This document shows, in pieces, positions 61,878 through 64,000 of a stretch of DNA of 64,000 bases (position 1 is the stretch's first letter; the number at the start of each line of letters is the position of its first letter). Location of the stretch: positions 1 to 64,000 of the forward strand of contig CAJUHY010000001.1 of the NCBI GenBank assembly GCA_910585895.1, in the 5' to 3' direction. This stretch comes from an uncultured Lachnospiraceae bacterium. GTDB lineage: Bacteria; Bacillota; Clostridia; Lachnospirales; Lachnospiraceae. Under the pieces are notes generated by a model. The model searched no databases. It saw nothing but the letters and a program-made list of their open reading frames with translations, and was not told where the DNA came from. Both the position numbers and the translations under genes were made by a program.

Positions 61878-62948
61878 TTATTCCTCACCAAAATGCACGT
61901 AATACGTGCCGTCAATGCATTCTATATAATAAGGTCTGTCCGCTGCCTCTGCGGCGCTCCCATTGTTCGCTTCGCCGTAGTCCGGCTGGATTACGAAAGA
62001 ATACGATAAGATAATCAGCATTCCAAACACCAGGAACCAGGAGCCTGTAAATACAAGATTCCTTGTTTTGAATCCATAGCTGGCAGATACAATTTTGAAC
62101 CGTTCGATAGTTTCTGCTTCACAGCTTCTGGCAAACAAAGCCGTCGTTCCATAAAATAATTTCTGCTCCTTTTTGATTTCTGCATTTTTCAACAATGTCA
62201 CAATCGTTGTCAGATATCCCGCCTTCTCCTGATTGACCATTTTTTCAGTGACATCTAAATCACACTTTATCTCCAATATCTGCGCAAAATCCCTTTTGAG
62301 CAGATAAATTGCCGGATTCCACCAGAATATGCACCAGTAAATATGTATTAAACTTTTTAAGAGCAAATCCCTGTTGAGAAAATGTGTATATTCATGCCGC
62401 AGGATATAATATAACTCTGAATCTGTATACGCTTCCTTTGGCAAAATAATGGATTTTCGGAAAACGCCTGCGCCCATGGGAATATTAATACAATCGCTGC
62501 TCCTGATAATAACTTTCATTTGTTTCTTACTCTGATTCAATACTTGTCGGAATACCCGCTGACATTGCTCATCTTCTCGTATGCTGTAAGATGAAAATTC
62601 CTGCATGGCTTTCAGGTATTGAACCAAAAAACGTACAAGCAGCGCCGCTGACACAACCGCCCAAAAAATAGCAAACACCGACAAAAACGATATCTGGGTC
62701 GTCCCTATCTTATTCGTGCAGACTCCCCTGTATACATCACTGATTGCCCCTTGGGAGGGTATCACCCTGGTAAAAGAAAATTTATAAGGAACAAGCATAC
62801 GAACGATGGAAAACAGATAGAGAAATAATACATTTGTCATTCCCAGCTGCCGGATAAAAAAATGCTTTTTCCGGCAGAAATAATTAAATGCCGCCAGTAC
62901 GCTGCTCCAAAGCACAGACATGAATAACGAAAAAAGCGTAATCTGCAT
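61878..62948 (-). CDS. BlaR1/MecR1-like M56 membrane metalloprotease
   Basis: The 356-residue product has four helices and a cytoplasmic zinc-protease loop with HEYTH (HExxH) in ILRHEYTHFLNRDLL. It is shorter than BlaR1 and lacks the C-terminal penicillin-binding sensor domain; only a small extracellular tail follows the last helix (about 310-330). It would cleave the partner BlaI-like repressor on an unknown signal. It starts 5 bases after that repressor gene. Confidence 0.88.
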   Translation of the reverse strand: MQITLFSLFMSVLWSSVLAAFNYFCRKKHFFIRQLGMTNVLFLYLFSIVRMLVPYKFSFTRVIPSQGAISDVYRGVCTNKIGTTQISFLSVFAIFWAVVSAALLVRFLVQYLKAMQEFSSYSIREDEQCQRVFRQVLNQSKKQMKVIIRSSDCINIPMGAGVFRKSIILPKEAYTDSELYYILRHEYTHFLNRDLLLKSLIHIYWCIFWWNPAIYLLKRDFAQILEIKCDLDVTEKMVNQEKAGYLTTIVTLLKNAEIKKEQKLFYGTTALFARSCEAETIERFKIVSASYGFKTRNLVFTGSWFLVFGMLIILSYSFVIQPDYGEANNGSAAEAADRPYYIECIDGTYYVHFGEE

Positions 62949-62953
62949 ACTTG

Positions 62954-63364
62954 TTACTCCTTTGTACCTTTATTTTTCAATTCCTCTATGATTTCTTCTA
63001 ACTGTTTCACCAGGCCTTCTCCATCTTCCTCATTTGCCTCATTGACCATTGCTACCGTAACTGCCGCAATGGAACTGCCCGCAATTCCTTTGGACATTAC
63101 AAGCTTGGCTGCATACTGTTCTTTGGTAACTGCAGGTACAAACTGCCGCGCATACTGCGTACCGCATTGCACGGTACCGCAAACCTTTATCATACCCTTT
63201 TTTAACAGCGAACGCAGCATGATATGTACATAATTCCCATTCCAGGAGCGGTCAGCCGAAATGTCTAAAATTTGTACACTTGTCAGAGGCTCGCCACTTT
63301 CCCAGAACATTTCCATCAAATCTTCCTCACTGCCTGTTAAATGCTTTGCTTTTTTAGCTGCCAT
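62954..63364 (-). CDS. BlaI/MecI-type repressor
   Basis: The 136-residue winged-helix protein (MAAKKAKHLTGSEEDLMEMF) has VHIMLRSLLKKGMIKV as recognition region and an acidic helical dimerisation tail. The usual BlaI cleavage site cannot be pinned by eye. ATG 63364 has GGGAG upstream; ATG 63385 has none. It should bind the inverted repeat at 63386-63434. No beta-lactamase gene is visible, so the regulon is probably something else. Confidence 0.87.
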   Translation of the reverse strand: MAAKKAKHLTGSEEDLMEMFWESGEPLTSVQILDISADRSWNGNYVHIMLRSLLKKGMIKVCGTVQCGTQYARQFVPAVTKEQYAAKLVMSKGIAGSSIAAVTVAMVNEANEEDGEGLVKQLEEIIEELKNKGTKE

Positions 63365-63385
63365 ATCTATTTCTCCCTTTTCCAT

Positions 63386-63434
63386 TGTACTGACCGGTTT
63401 ATCATTATCCAGGTCTAATAAACCGGACAGTACA
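63386..63434 (-). promoter_or_regulatory. Inverted-repeat operator upstream of the BlaI-like gene
   Basis: TGTACTGACCGGTTTAT (63386-63402) is the reverse complement, with one mismatch, of ATAAACCGGACAGTACA (63418-63434), with a 15-base gap. The left arm ends 22 bases before the chosen repressor start. Autoregulation is the obvious reading. Confidence 0.7.
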
Positions 63435-63515
63435 CCAGATATTTTCTATTAATTTTTTTTATTTCCACTAAGTATAGTTTATACTCAAATGCGGATTCCG
63501 TCAATAGCGTTCCGT

Positions 63516-64000
63516 TTACTCTTTTACCTGTAAAAGTTCCAGCAGTTTATAGCGGGTGACCTGCACTGCAGCTACAAATCCCCCGCAGAGCCCTCCCAGA
63601 AAGTAGAGTGACCAGCAGAAGGCAAGCGTCTGTGCGCTCCTCATAAACTGCCCTGGACAGAACACGAGAAAAACTCCTGCCACAACAGCGATTCCGATAA
63701 TACACAGGATAATCTGCTCAAACACCAACATACATCTGGCGCGTTTCTTCGTGACGCCGAGAATTCGCAGGAATGCCGCTTCCTGTGCCGACTGCATAAT
63801 GATAAGTCCTGGCCCGAACACCCCAATCAGCACTGCGGCAGCCACGGCAATGGGGAACAGCGATACCAATAAATCGCGCATACGTTTCGTATTCTCCAGT
63901 AAATCTGAGTCAATGTGATAAGACGCCTCCGGCGAATACTGTATGCTGTCATTTTTCTCTTCCTCCAACAAACTGTCCAGCTCCATAAGTTTTCTGTTAT
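63516..64000 (-). CDS. FtsX-type permease, C-terminal part (cut by window edge)
   Basis: The reading frame stays open to the window end, so only about the last 160 residues are seen. Three membrane helices (LFPIAVAAAVLIGVFGPGLI, IILCIIGIAVVAGVFLVF, FCWSLYFLGGLCGGFVAAV) with the typical AAFLRILGVTKKRAR loop match the last FtsX domain of ABC permeases. It lies upstream of the BlaI/BlaR pair on the same strand. Confidence 0.85.
   Translation of the reverse strand, partial: NRKLMELDSLLEEEKNDSIQYSPEASYHIDSDLLENTKRMRDLLVSLFPIAVAAAVLIGVFGPGLIIMQSAQEAAFLRILGVTKKRARCMLVFEQIILCIIGIAVVAGVFLVFCPGQFMRSAQTLAFCWSLYFLGGLCGGFVAAVQVTRYKLLELLQVKE

Noticed and set aside
61878..63364. Beta-lactam resistance operon
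   Set aside because: The BlaR-like protein lacks a penicillin-binding domain and no beta-lactamase or mecA-like gene is visible.

Overview
The window looks like a chromosome segment of a spore-forming, low-GC Gram-positive gut anaerobe of the Clostridia, most likely Lachnospiraceae. The pointers are spoVT, a long-form hibernation factor, DUF4321 and DUF6512 genes, FtsX-type ABC transporters paired with two-component systems, BlaI/BlaR-type genes and a gut-type beta-glucuronidase. No taxon can be fixed from sequence alone.

Positions 1 to about 8584 are an integrated mobile element whose right end abuts a tRNA-Pro(CGG) gene and whose left end lies outside the window. From left to right it holds an almost perfect 1.05-kb tandem duplication of a secreted Ig-like/cysteine-rich protein gene; between the copies, an unannotated Fst/par-like type I toxin-antitoxin locus; a 255-bp IS66-like MITE with an 8-bp target duplication and a further insertion in its left arm; a cluster of palindromes; an XRE regulator; a duplicated leader-peptide module; then a compact operon (unknown protein, FtsK/TcpA-like ATPase, small protein, HUH Rep/relaxase with hairpins upstream) and a tyrosine integrase. 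It has no type IV secretion genes, so it reads as an integrative mobilizable element.

Positions 8700-24600 are housekeeping genes: marR-gltA, an HD-GYP phosphodiesterase, a GH2 beta-glucuronidase, murA, a PrcB-type lipoprotein, plsC, ddl-murF, hpf, an SDR, an XRE regulator, greA, galM and a double hemerythrin protein. Positions 24894-31286 are one 2130-residue secreted polysaccharide lyase with ricin, LamG, FIVAR and Fn3 modules. A BirA-type regulated bioB-bioY pair follows, then an ABC exporter with its two-component system, gdhA, thiT, a DUF6512 protein, a chemoreceptor and a ROK sugar kinase.

Positions 46200-51600 are a second two-component/ABC module in the opposite gene order. After it come mazEF with a clear operator, a class A PBP, a YhaN/YhaO-like SbcCD pair, a polysaccharide deacetylase, spoVT, a PocR chemoreceptor-like protein, a PPK2 polyphosphate kinase, DUF4321, a BlaI/BlaR pair with a strong inverted-repeat operator, and the end of an FtsX permease cut by the window edge. 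Cell-wall synthesis and envelope-stress sensing dominate the chromosomal part.

Small non-coding repeats are frequent: a roughly 260-bp family present twice in opposite orientation (22256-22518 and 45870-46128), a 127-bp element upstream of the hemerythrin gene, and a 71-nt near-perfect palindrome between convergent genes.
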